This document shows positions 9,990 through 18,608 of a stretch of DNA of 55,565 nucleotides, piece after piece. The stretch's first letter is position 1. Each line of letters opens with the position of its first letter. The stretch lies in assembly GCA_903935585.1 (NCBI GenBank), contig CAIZSE010000147.1:1-55565 (forward strand). The letters are read 5' to 3'. Both the position numbers and the translations under genes were made by a program. The notes beneath the pieces were generated by a model, which was not told the DNA's origin, did not search any database, and worked only from the letters and a program-made list of their open reading frames with translations. This DNA is from an uncultured Burkholderiales bacterium (GTDB taxonomy: Bacteria; Pseudomonadota; Gammaproteobacteria; Burkholderiales; Burkholderiaceae_C).

Positions 9990-11142
9990 GGGTCGCCAGC
10001 GTCGGCATGTCCTGACGCAGTTGAAGGTGCAGTTCGGTAAAACGCTGCTGAATATTGGCCACAGCAACCGGATCGTCCAGCCACTGCAACACGGCTTTGG
10101 CCAAGGCCTCGGGCTGAACCTGTTCTTGCAAAAATTCGGGGACCAGGCTTTCATTGCACAGGATGTTGGGCAAACCAATCCAGGGCAGCAAGCGCTTGCG
10201 GTTGGCGATCTGCCAGGACAACCATTGCATTCTGTAAGCAATGACCATGGGGCGCTTGTGCAAAGCCGTCTCGAGCGTCGCGGTGCCACTGGCCACCAGC
10301 GCCACATCGCAGGCTGCCTGCACCTCATGCGAACGACCCATCACCAGTTGCACTTTGCCTTGCATGCCGGCTTGTGCGATGGCCGCCTCGATCATGGGTT
10401 TCAAGGGGCTGTGGGTGGGCAAGACAAATTGCAACCCGGGGCGCACCAGCAGCATTTGACGTGCGGCTTGAAGGAATGCAAGGGCCAGACCTTTGACCTC
10501 AGAAGGTCGGCTGCCCGGCAACAAGGCCACCATGGTGACATCAGCGGGCAGGCCCAGAGCCAGGCGTGCTTTCAAGCGGTCAGGCTGCAACGCAATCACA
10601 TCGGCCACAGGATGCCCGACAAAGGTGCCCTCAATGCCATGCTGCGCCAACAAGGTGGGCTCAAACGGGTAAATGCACAAGACGTGGTCCACGCTGTCCC
10701 GAATTTTCTGAACGCGCTCCGGGCGCCACGCCCAAATGGATGGGCACACCAATTGAACCGTGGGAACGCCCTGCTTGCGCAGCAAACGCTCCACCGGCAA
10801 ATTAAAGTCAGAGGCGTCCACACCAACATACAAATCAGGGGGAGAAGCCAGCAATTGCTGAATCAGGGTTTGACGAATTCCGTTGATGTGGCGGTAACGC
10901 CAAAGCGCCTCGACCAAACCACGCACAGACAACTCATCACAAGACCAGCGCGACGTGAAACCCGCCGCATCCATCTGCGGCCCGCCAATGCCTGAAGCAT
11001 TCATTTCAGGCCAGGTTTTGCGCATGCCTTGCAACAACAACGCGGCAAGCATATCGCCAGAACGCTCGGCCGCAACCATGCACAAACGCAAGTCTTGCTT
11101 GGGTGCTGCGCCTGGAAGTGGTGGCGCGCCTTGCACAGACAT
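9961..11142 (-). CDS. lpxB: Lipid-A-disaccharide synthase
   Basis: GT19 glycosyltransferase joining UDP-2,3-diacyl-GlcN and lipid X to form the lipid A disaccharide. The family blocks are present: a GESGD-type N-terminal motif (here AAERSGD), [10 protein letters not shown] with the Asp equivalent to catalytic E. coli D98, [12 protein letters not shown] and FVGHPVAD. The ATG at 11142 shares its A with the TGA of the preceding aminotransferase gene (TGATG), with AAGG upstream; a GTG one codon earlier is also possible. Length is 393 residues (E. coli 382). If the gnnAB assignment is right, its substrates carry a 3-N-acyl group. Confidence 0.96.
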   Translation of the reverse strand: MSVQGAPPLPGAAPKQDLRLCMVAAERSGDMLAALLLQGMRKTWPEMNASGIGGPQMDAAGFTSRWSCDELSVRGLVEALWRYRHINGIRQTLIQQLLASPPDLYVGVDASDFNLPVERLLRKQGVPTVQLVCPSIWAWRPERVQKIRDSVDHVLCIYPFEPTLLAQHGIEGTFVGHPVADVIALQPDRLKARLALGLPADVTMVALLPGSRPSEVKGLALAFLQAARQMLLVRPGLQFVLPTHSPLKPMIEAAIAQAGMQGKVQLVMGRSHEVQAACDVALVASGTATLETALHKRPMVIAYRMQWLSWQIANRKRLLPWIGLPNILCNESLVPEFLQEQVQPEALAKAVLQWLDDPVAVANIQQRFTELHLQLRQDMPTLATHAIQKILAD

Positions 11143-12242
11143 CACGCCTTCAAAACTTGTCGAATAACGCCACAGACTTCATCCACGGCATCGTTGCTCA
11201 ATTCGGGGTAAATGGGCAAGGACAAACAACGCTCAGTCACAGATTCGGTCACGGGAAAGCTGGCACCGGCAGCGATCGAAGCGAAGACTTTCTGCTGGTG
11301 CAAGGGCACAGGGTAATAAATCGCACTGGCGATTTTTTGCTCGGTCAGCGCCTGCTGAACGGCTGCACGGTCATCGGTCAACAAGGTGTATTGGTGGTAC
11401 ACGTGCAAGCCCACGCCATCTTCAACCGGCGTCTGCAAATTAAGACCCGCCAAGCCGACGTTGTAACGGTGGGCAACCCGGCGACGCTCCTGGTTGTAAT
11501 GGTCAATCAGGGGCATCTTGGCCCGCAACACCACGGCCTGCAACTCATCCAGGCGACTGTTGTAACCAATGATGTCGTGGTAATAGCGCACTTTGCTGCC
11601 ATGGTTGCGTAACATGCGCAATTTTTCAGCCATCGCATCCGACTGCGTGGTCACCATGCCGCCGTCGCCGTAGCAGCCCAGGTTCTTGCTGGGGAAAAAG
11701 CTGAACGCGGCAACATCCCCCATCGCGCCGGTTTTACGGCCACCGATATCGGCGCCAAACGATTGCGCGCAATCTTCAACGAGCTGAAGCTTGTGCTCTT
11801 TGGCCAAATCCATCAAAGGCGCCAGGTCTGCAGGCTGTCCAAACAAGTGGACTGGCAGCAAGGCTTTGGTTTTCGGGGTGATGGCGCGACGAGCCTGCGC
11901 CACATCGATGTTGAAGGTGCCCGGATCGATGTCCACAAACACCGCTATGGCCCCCACATAAGCAATGGCCTCGGCCGTGGCGATGAAGGTAAAGGGCGTG
12001 GTGATGACTTCGTCACCAGGCCCGATGTCTGCAGCCAACAAAGCCAGGTGCAAGGCATCCGTGCCATTGGCGCACGTGATGGCGTGGGCCACATCCAGAT
12101 AAGTCGCAGCCTCTTTTTCAAAAGCCTGAACGTTGGGACCCAGTATGAACTGCGCAGCACTCAAGGCGTTCAAGAATGCAGGTTCAAGTGTGGGCTGAAG
12201 ATCGCGGTATTGAGCGACCAGATCGACCATAGGAATGCGCAT
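11142..12242 (-). CDS. gnnB: DegT/DnrJ/EryC1-family sugar aminotransferase, probable GnnB
   Basis: PLP-dependent transaminase of the sugar-nucleotide class, 366 residues. The internal-aldimine lysine is K186 in FSFFPSKNLGCYGDGG; the PLP-phosphate region ANGTDALHLAL and VEDCAQSFGA are conserved. In Acidithiobacillus ferrooxidans, GnnB transaminates the 3-keto UDP-GlcNAc made by GnnA to give UDP-GlcNAc3N, and gnnA/gnnB also lie between lpxA and lpxB. The gene is 25 bases after the oxidoreductase and overlaps lpxB by one base, so it is embedded in the lipid A operon. Related enzymes (WbpE, PseC, RffA types) make other amino sugars; the position argues for GnnB. Confidence 0.8.
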   Translation of the reverse strand: MRIPMVDLVAQYRDLQPTLEPAFLNALSAAQFILGPNVQAFEKEAATYLDVAHAITCANGTDALHLALLAADIGPGDEVITTPFTFIATAEAIAYVGAIAVFVDIDPGTFNIDVAQARRAITPKTKALLPVHLFGQPADLAPLMDLAKEHKLQLVEDCAQSFGADIGGRKTGAMGDVAAFSFFPSKNLGCYGDGGMVTTQSDAMAEKLRMLRNHGSKVRYYHDIIGYNSRLDELQAVVLRAKMPLIDHYNQERRRVAHRYNVGLAGLNLQTPVEDGVGLHVYHQYTLLTDDRAAVQQALTEQKIASAIYYPVPLHQQKVFASIAAGASFPVTESVTERCLSLPIYPELSNDAVDEVCGVIRQVLKA

Positions 12243-12267
12243 GGCTTGCCTTTTAAATATTCAAAAA

Positions 12268-13209
12268 TCAGGAAATCAGACGGGTGGCTTCTGTGATGCG
12301 CTGCACGGCTTCCAGCGCACGTCGCCCAGCTTCACCACTCACCTTCGGCGGGCGCTTGTTGCGAATGCTGTCAACAAAGTCAGCTATTTCGGCAAACAAA
12401 GGATCGGCTTCACCGAAGGATTGCTCTTGCCGATCAATAGCCAACTCAGCATCGGCCAGCGCGTCGGGTGCTCCGCGGTAGGTGGTCAATGTACGGGCTT
12501 GAAAATCCAGCGAGTGGCAAGCTTGTTTTTGAAACACACGCATTTTTCTCTCGCTCTTGGCACTCACACGGCTGGCGGTGACGTTGGCTACGCAGCCGTT
12601 GGCAAAGCGGATCCGGGCATTGGCAATGTCAATGTCCGAAGTCAGCACTCGGGCACCGGAACAGTCCACACTTTCAAGCTCGCTATCAACCAACGACAGG
12701 ATCAGGTCGACATCGTGAATCATCAAGTCGAGCAGCACACTCACGTCTGTGGCACGCGGCTTGAAAGGCGCCAGACGCGAACTGTCAATGAACCGGGGAT
12801 CAGACAGCAACGGCTCCAATGCCAAAGCGGCAGGGTTAAAGCGCTCCAGATGTCCAACCGCCAGCACGCAATGGTTCTCTTTGGCCAAACAGATCAACTC
12901 ATCCGCCTGTTTCAATGTCGTGGTCATGGGCTTTTCGACCAGGACATGCACGCCCGCTCGCAAAAACTCGACACACACATCGTAATGGCCTTGTGTGGGC
13001 ACCGCGATGCTGACCGCATCGACCTTGCCAAGCAGTGCCCTGTAGTCTGTCAAAGCAGCGCAGTTCAAAGGGCCTGCAACGGCATCGGCCTGCTCCTGCC
13101 GGCTGTCCACCACAGCAACGAGCTCACACTCCGGAATTTTGGCGTACTTTTGGGCATGAAATTTACCCAGATAACCAACGCCAATCACAGCACAACGCAA
13201 CAGGGCCAC
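12268..13209 (-). CDS. gnnA: Gfo/Idh/MocA-family oxidoreductase, probable GnnA
   Basis: NAD(P)-dependent sugar oxidoreductase, about 313 residues. The N-terminal Rossmann fold has GVGYLG (G10-x-G12-x-x-G15), and the family EKP motif is at 92-94 (HVLVEKPMTTT). The C-terminal domain contains MIHDVDLILSLV with the conserved Asp/His region. A GTG start at 13209 is chosen because GGAGG lies five to six bases upstream; the frame is open to 13320 but would then overlap lpxA. In A. ferrooxidans GnnA oxidises the 3'' position of UDP-GlcNAc. It lies 52 bases after lpxA, next to the aminotransferase partner. Confidence 0.8.
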   Translation of the reverse strand: MALLRCAVIGVGYLGKFHAQKYAKIPECELVAVVDSRQEQADAVAGPLNCAALTDYRALLGKVDAVSIAVPTQGHYDVCVEFLRAGVHVLVEKPMTTTLKQADELICLAKENHCVLAVGHLERFNPAALALEPLLSDPRFIDSSRLAPFKPRATDVSVLLDLMIHDVDLILSLVDSELESVDCSGARVLTSDIDIANARIRFANGCVANVTASRVSAKSERKMRVFQKQACHSLDFQARTLTTYRGAPDALADAELAIDRQEQSFGEADPLFAEIADFVDSIRNKRPPKVSGEAGRRALEAVQRITEATRLIS

Positions 13210-13261
13210 AGGGCCCTCCTTTCGAGCACGGGCCGGGATAGACTCCTGACCCTTGAATTTT

Positions 13262-14077
13262 TCAATCAACCGAACGCCGCCGCGAACGCACGATACCCAC
13301 TTTGGGCGAAACTGCTGCAAGAAAGTCGAGCATCATGTCCACATCGCCCTGCGCTTCAGGCTTTTCCTGGGCGATCTGAAGGATGCGTTCTTTAGCAGCC
13401 TCAAGCGTCAGATTTTCGCGGTACAAGACTTTGTGCATGGCACGCACTGCGGCAATTCGGACGGGAGAAAAGCCACGGCGTCGCAATCCTTCGGCGTTCA
13501 CGGTGCGTGCCGCAGCAGGCTGGCCCTGACACATCACATAAGGTGGCAGATCTGCAAACAACAAGGTGCACATGGCCGTGAAGCTGTGCGCCCCCAGACG
13601 CAAGAACTGACGCACGACGGTAAAGCCCCCGAGGATCACCCAGTCACCCACATGAACATGCCCTGCCAACTGGGCGTTGTTGGCAAAAATTGTGTGGCTG
13701 CCGATGTGGCAGTCGTGTGCCAAATGCACATAAGCCATGAACAGGTTGTCGTCACCCACCTGCGTCACGCCGCCACCATTCACAGTGCCCGCATTGAAGG
13801 TGCAAAACTCACGGATGGTGTTGTCGTTGCCAATCACCAGGCGGGTCGGCTCACCCGCATACTTTTTGTCTTGTGGCGCAGCACCCAGCGAGGTGTAACT
13901 GTGGATGTGGTTGTTTTGCCCAACGGTGGTAAATCCCTCAATCGTGCAGTGGGAGCCGACTGTGGAACCTGCACCGATGACCACATTCGGGCCGATGATG
14001 GTGTACGGACCAACGGTCACGGACGCATCCAGCTGAGCAGCCGGATCAACCAGAGCTGTGGAATGGATAGTGGCCAT
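13262..14077 (-). CDS. lpxA: UDP-GlcNAc (or UDP-GlcNAc3N) acyltransferase LpxA
   Basis: First step of lipid A synthesis: transfers a 3-hydroxyacyl chain from ACP to position 3 of the UDP sugar. Left-handed beta-helix hexapeptide repeats fill residues 1 to about 180, then the helical C-terminus. Catalytic His121 (E. coli H125), H118 (H122), H140 (H144) and the QDKKYAGEPTR block are present. Unusual residues are M169 at the chain-length ruler position (E. coli G173), R156 for H160, and N95-A96 for H99-R100. The ATG at 14077 has GAGG upstream. It lies six bases after fabZ and precedes the gnnA/gnnB pair, suggesting that its acceptor may be the 3-amino sugar. Confidence 0.96.
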   Translation of the reverse strand: MATIHSTALVDPAAQLDASVTVGPYTIIGPNVVIGAGSTVGSHCTIEGFTTVGQNNHIHSYTSLGAAPQDKKYAGEPTRLVIGNDNTIREFCTFNAGTVNGGGVTQVGDDNLFMAYVHLAHDCHIGSHTIFANNAQLAGHVHVGDWVILGGFTVVRQFLRLGAHSFTAMCTLLFADLPPYVMCQGQPAAARTVNAEGLRRRGFSPVRIAAVRAMHKVLYRENLTLEAAKERILQIAQEKPEAQGDVDMMLDFLAAVSPKVGIVRSRRRSVD

Positions 14078-14083
14078 AGATCC

Positions 14084-14524
14084 TCAGGCAATCTTTTTGA
14101 TGGCGCACATCAACTCGGCCTCACAGGCAAGCTCCAAGCCCACTTTGGCCTGGGCTTTGAACTTGAAAATGCCCGCCTTCATGCGGTCAAGTTGAACTTC
14201 AAGGGTCAGCTGATCGCCAGGCTCCACCGGGCGCTTGAAGCGGGCACCGTCAATGCCGGCAAAGTAATACACCGTGTTGTCATCGGGGGCTGTATCCAGG
14301 GCGTCAAAAGACAACAAGGCCGCGGCCTGCGCCAAGGCCTCCAGCATCAACACACCCGGCATGACCGGTCGGTGCGGAAAATGTCCTACGAAAAAAGGCT
14401 CGTTGATGGTCACGTTCTTCAAGGCTTTAATGCGCACACCTTTTTCAATCTCAAGCACACGGTCGACCAGCAGAAATGGGTAACGGTGCGGGAGTTGCTT
14501 GAGAATTTTATGAATGTCCATCAT
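14084..14524 (-). CDS. fabZ: 3-hydroxyacyl-ACP dehydratase FabZ
   Basis: Hot-dog-fold dehydratase acting on 3-hydroxyacyl-ACP, the same pool that LpxA and LpxD draw on. Catalytic His48 in [12 protein letters not shown] and Glu62 in MLEALAQ are present. Length is 146 residues, typical. Two consecutive ATG codons (14524 and 14521) overlap the lpxD TGA, so the start is coupled to lpxD and could be either. The lpxD-fabZ-lpxA order is the usual one and sets the balance between fatty acid and lipid A synthesis. Confidence 0.97.
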   Translation of the reverse strand: MMDIHKILKQLPHRYPFLLVDRVLEIEKGVRIKALKNVTINEPFFVGHFPHRPVMPGVLMLEALAQAAALLSFDALDTAPDDNTVYYFAGIDGARFKRPVEPGDQLTLEVQLDRMKAGIFKFKAQAKVGLELACEAELMCAIKKIA

Positions 14525-15513
14525 GGCTGAGGTTCCTTGTTGTTTTGAATGCTGGCCTCCAGGGCTTTGATGCGCTCACGCAACCGAGACAGTTGCTTGA
14601 GGCTTGCGGCGTTTTTTTCCCAGCTGGCGTTGTTGTCGATTGGAAACATACCCGTGTACTGACCTGACTGCGAAATGGACCGTGTGACCACCGAAGCGGC
14701 CGAAATATGCACGTGATCTGCCAAGCTCAAATGGCCCAGCACCACCGCACCGCCGCCGACGGTGCAGTGCGCACCAATTCGGGCACTGCCAGCAACACCC
14801 ACACAACCTGCCATGGCCGTGTGACGGCCCACGTGCACGTTGTGCCCGATCTGGATCAGGTTGTCGAGTTTGACGCCATCTTCAATCACGGTATCGTCCA
14901 ATGCGCCACGGTCAATACAGGTGTTGGCACCGATTTCCACATCGTTGCCAATGCGTACCGCCCCCAACTGTTCTATTTTTTCCCACTCTCCTTGGTGGGG
15001 CGCAAATCCGAACCCGTCAGCACCGATCACAACACCTGAATGCACGAGGCAACGTGCGCCGATCTTGCAGTCCTCACCCACAGTCACGCGAGATTTGAGA
15101 ACCGTTCCGGCACCCACTACAGCGCCACGTTCAATCACGCACAAAGGCCCGATCAAGGCATCAGCAGCAATCAACGCCTCAGGGGAGATGACCGCACTGG
15201 GATGAATTCGCGGGCCTTCTGCTTTGTGGTGTTCACGCTTCCACAGTTGGGTCAAGCGCGCGAAATACAAGTAAGGGTCTTCGGTGATGATGGCTGCAAG
15301 TCGATTCGACACTTGCACCTCAAAAGCAGGGCCGACAATCACACAGCCCGCAAGGCTGTCTGCCAATTGGCTTTGGTATCTGGCTTGGCTTAAAAAACTG
15401 ATTTGGTCAGGCTGGGCATTCTGCAGTGGGGCCAATCCCAAAACTTGCATGTTGGAAGGCCCCAATAAACGGCCACCAAGTGCCTCAACAATAGCGCCAA
15501 GCGTCAATGACAC
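14521..15513 (-). CDS. lpxD: UDP-3-O/N-(3-hydroxyacyl)glucosamine N-acyltransferase LpxD
   Basis: Adds the N-2 hydroxyacyl chain in lipid A synthesis. An N-terminal uridine-binding domain (about 1-100, with [12 protein letters not shown]) precedes a left-handed beta-helix of hexapeptide repeats. The catalytic His is H224 in [12 protein letters not shown], equivalent to E. coli H239. The C-terminal helix ([17 protein letters not shown]) is the expected ACP-recognition extension. The 330-residue length is usual. It follows skp by 24 bases and overlaps fabZ by four. Confidence 0.97.
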   Translation of the reverse strand: MSLTLGAIVEALGGRLLGPSNMQVLGLAPLQNAQPDQISFLSQARYQSQLADSLAGCVIVGPAFEVQVSNRLAAIITEDPYLYFARLTQLWKREHHKAEGPRIHPSAVISPEALIAADALIGPLCVIERGAVVGAGTVLKSRVTVGEDCKIGARCLVHSGVVIGADGFGFAPHQGEWEKIEQLGAVRIGNDVEIGANTCIDRGALDDTVIEDGVKLDNLIQIGHNVHVGRHTAMAGCVGVAGSARIGAHCTVGGGAVVLGHLSLADHVHISAASVVTRSISQSGQYTGMFPIDNNASWEKNAASLKQLSRLRERIKALEASIQNNKEPQP

Positions 15514-15537
15514 AATTACACTCAGGCCTGTTGCCTG

Positions 15538-16056
15538 TTATTTGCCAACCGCGGCGTTGAGCGCCTTGATGACTTTTTCGGTGATGTCGTGCTTGGGGTT
15601 GAAGTAGGCGGCATCCTGGAGTATCAGGTCGTACTTCTCTGACTCTGCAACTTGCTTTACCGCACGCCCTGCTTTTTCGAAAAGCATTTGATTTTCTTCA
15701 TTTTTGCGAGCGCCCAGATCCTCCTGGAACTCCCGCTGGCGTCGCTTCAAGTCACGATCAAGTTCAATCAACTGCTTTTGCTTGGTCACCCTTTGCGCTT
15801 CCGAAAGTGTGGGCGCGTCGCGCTCAAACTTTTCGGCAGAAACCTTGAATGCGCTGATGGCATCGTTCAGGTCTTTTTCCCGCTTCAGGAATTCCGACTC
15901 CAGTTTGGCTTGAGCGGCTTTGGCCACATTGGAGTCACGCAGGATCCGGTCCGTGTTGACAATGCCAATTTTGAAATCCTGGGCTTGGACCACAGAAGTC
16001 AAAAGGGATGCCCCAACAAGCAGGGCGGCAATAAAGTACTTGGAAAGCGTTTTCAT
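15538..16056 (-). CDS. skp: Periplasmic chaperone Skp/OmpH
   Basis: Periplasmic holdase that carries unfolded outer-membrane proteins to BamA. A signal peptide spans residues 1-25 (MKTLSKYF, hydrophobic core, cleavage after VVQA). The mature part has FKIGIVNTDRILRDS followed by a long charged coiled-coil hairpin (about 45-125) and a closing strand, the Skp layout. Length is 172 residues (E. coli 161). Its ATG shares one base with the bamA stop (TAATG), so the two are coupled. Confidence 0.95.
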   Translation of the reverse strand: MKTLSKYFIAALLVGASLLTSVVQAQDFKIGIVNTDRILRDSNVAKAAQAKLESEFLKREKDLNDAISAFKVSAEKFERDAPTLSEAQRVTKQKQLIELDRDLKRRQREFQEDLGARKNEENQMLFEKAGRAVKQVAESEKYDLILQDAAYFNPKHDITEKVIKALNAAVGK

Positions 16057-18386
16057 TAGAAGGATGTTCCGATTTGGAATTGGAGTCGTTGAATTTTATC
16101 GTTTGTCTGCTTGCGAATGGGCATCGCATAGGAGAATCGCAGGGGACCCAAAGGGGAGATCCAGCTCAGACCGATACCGGCGGATGCGCGCAGTTCACTG
16201 AAGGACAATTTTTCCTCGAGCCCAGTTTGTTGATCAGTTCCAAATGCACGACCAATATCTGTGAACCCATAAAGGCGAAGCGTTTTGTCGTTGCCCGCGC
16301 CAGGAAATGGCATCAAAAGTTCTGCGTTCAAAACCACTTTCTTGGGTCCACCCAAATATATGGGCGTTGCATCGGTACTTTTTGGCCCCAAGGTGGACTG
16401 CTCAAAACCGCGAACACTGCCCTGGCCGCCCACATAGAAGTTCTTGAACAAGGGGAACTCCTGGCCACTCAGACCCTGGCCCCAGCCAAGATCCGCGTTC
16501 ACAGCCAGTGTGTATTTTTTACTTAAAGGGAAATACTGCTGGTATTGGTAATTGCTGCGAAAGTAACGCACATCACCTGCGAGGCTCAAATCAGCGTTCA
16601 ACCGCTGATAAGTCCCCTTGGAAGGCACCAAGGCGCTGTCTCGCCCGTCCCGAGCCCAACCCAAGGTCAGTGGCAAGGCCGTGCTGGTGCTGCCAAATTT
16701 CGTTGCGTAATCCCTCCAGGGCGTAGGCAAAGGCACGCCAGTTCCCTCCTTGATTTTGGTCTGCTCAGCGTTGGCCCCGACAAAAACAGTGTCTGTCTCT
16801 GTCACCGGTACGCCAAAACGAAGCCCCAAGCCTGAATTGACCAGGCTGTAGGAATTGATGTCACCTAAATAAGGCCGCGTGGTTCGCTGAAAAACATCAA
16901 GGGTCCTGGAAATGCCGTTTTGTGTGAAATAGGGGTCCGTGGTGCTCACGACGAGGTTTCGGTTGTACTTGCTGGTGTTGACTTCAACGGCCAGGTAGTT
17001 GCCGGATCCGAAAGCATTTTCCTGGCGAATACCAAAGCTCAAGGTCACTTTTTCTGCCGAGGAAAAGCCTGCCCCCAGCGAAATACTGCCGGTCGGCTTT
17101 TCTGCCACGGTGAACATCAAATCAACCTGGTCGGGTGTGCCGGGAATCTCGATGGTTTCCACGTTCACGTCCGTGAAAAAGCCCAAACGGTCGACTCTGT
17201 CGCGTGAAAGTCGAATTTTGTCACCGTCGTACCAAGCGGCCTCAAACTGACGAAATTCGCGGCGGATCACTTCATCGCGGGTGCGGTTGTTGCCTGCCAC
17301 CAAAATGCGCCGAACATAAGCACGGCGTGAAGGTTCGGCCTGCAGGACAAACTGAACGCGGTTGTTTTGTCGGTCAATTTCAGGCTTGGCTTCAACCTTG
17401 GCGAAAGCAAAACCAAACTTGCCGAAATAATCGGTGAACGCCTTGGTGGTTTCGGCCACGGTCTCGGCGTTGTAAGGCTTGCCAACGCCGATCTTGACCA
17501 AGGCCTTGAATTCGTTGTCCTTGTCGAGGTAGCTTCCCTCCAACTTGACCCCCGAGACCACAAATCGTTCCCCTTCGGTCACATTGATGGTGATGGCCAT
17601 TTCCTGTTTGTCTGGCGACATGGCCACTTGGGTGGAGTCAATGCGGAACTCCAAAAAGCCCCGGGCCAAATAATAAGACCGCAATGCCTCCAGATCGGCA
17701 TTGAGCTTTGTTCTGGCATACCGGTCGGACTTGGTGTACCAACTCATCCAACCGCCCGTGTCCAGATTGAACTGGTCACGCAGATCGGATTCAGAGAACG
17801 CCTTGTTCCCCACAATCTGAATCTGCTTGATCTTCGCCGGACCGCCTTCTGTGATGGTAAAACTTAAATTGACGCGGTTGCGATCGACAGGCGTTGCTGT
17901 GCTCACCACTTCAGCGCCGTAAAGACTGCGGCTGATGTACTGACGTTTGAGTTCTTGTTCGGCCTTGTCAGCCAATGCCTTGTCGTAGGGCCGGCCTTCG
18001 GCCAAACCCACCTCTTTCAAGGCTTTGAGCAGGACATCTTTGTCAAATTCTTTGAGGCCGATGAACTCGACCATCGCCACAGATGGGCGCTCTTCCACCA
18101 CAACCACCAGCACGTCGCCCTGGGTTTCCACACGCACGTCCTTGAACAAACCCAAGGCAAACAAAGCGCGAATGACTGCTGCGCCTTTTTCGTCTGAGTA
18201 TTGGTCTCCGACACGCAATGGCAGAGATGCAAAAACAGTTCCTGCTTCAATTCGCTGAAGACCCTCGACACGAATGTCTCGCACAGTGAACGGATCGACG
18301 GCCCAAGCAGGCATGCAGGCCATCAAGGAAATTGCCACGGTCAAAGCAGCAGGTTGAAGGCGCGAACGAATGTCAAAAAAATTCAT
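16056..18386 (-). CDS. bamA: Outer membrane protein assembly factor BamA
   Basis: Central component of the BAM complex that inserts beta-barrel proteins. A signal peptide covers residues 1-29 (ending PAWA). Five POTRA domains follow, starting FTVRDIRVEGLQRIEAGTVF, then a 16-strand barrel with a conserved GGQGSVRGF loop and a terminal aromatic strand ending in Phe. Length is 776 residues (E. coli 810). The start lies 222 bases from dxr; rseP, normally in between, is absent. A possible promoter on the minus strand (TTGATC, 16 bp, TATCTT, about 18545-18570) lies in that gap. Confidence 0.97.
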   Translation of the reverse strand: MNFFDIRSRLQPAALTVAISLMACMPAWAVDPFTVRDIRVEGLQRIEAGTVFASLPLRVGDQYSDEKGAAVIRALFALGLFKDVRVETQGDVLVVVVEERPSVAMVEFIGLKEFDKDVLLKALKEVGLAEGRPYDKALADKAEQELKRQYISRSLYGAEVVSTATPVDRNRVNLSFTITEGGPAKIKQIQIVGNKAFSESDLRDQFNLDTGGWMSWYTKSDRYARTKLNADLEALRSYYLARGFLEFRIDSTQVAMSPDKQEMAITINVTEGERFVVSGVKLEGSYLDKDNEFKALVKIGVGKPYNAETVAETTKAFTDYFGKFGFAFAKVEAKPEIDRQNNRVQFVLQAEPSRRAYVRRILVAGNNRTRDEVIRREFRQFEAAWYDGDKIRLSRDRVDRLGFFTDVNVETIEIPGTPDQVDLMFTVAEKPTGSISLGAGFSSAEKVTLSFGIRQENAFGSGNYLAVEVNTSKYNRNLVVSTTDPYFTQNGISRTLDVFQRTTRPYLGDINSYSLVNSGLGLRFGVPVTETDTVFVGANAEQTKIKEGTGVPLPTPWRDYATKFGSTSTALPLTLGWARDGRDSALVPSKGTYQRLNADLSLAGDVRYFRSNYQYQQYFPLSKKYTLAVNADLGWGQGLSGQEFPLFKNFYVGGQGSVRGFEQSTLGPKSTDATPIYLGGPKKVVLNAELLMPFPGAGNDKTLRLYGFTDIGRAFGTDQQTGLEEKLSFSELRASAGIGLSWISPLGPLRFSYAMPIRKQTNDKIQRLQFQIGTSF

Positions 18387-18608
18387 GGAGCAACCATATA
18401 AAGATCAGGCGCCGAATGTAGAGGGTCACAAACAGCGCAAAAATCCATCTGAAAAACCAAGCAATGCACCCCTTTTGGTGGGCGCAAAACACTTTTTTGC
18501 TTTCGCATGCCAAGTGCACGCATGCCTTGGCGCTGAAGCCAAGATAATACACCTCGGGGGCGGATCAAGATGAGCCGGACAAGCTGAGATTGCATCTGCC
18601 AAACCCGA

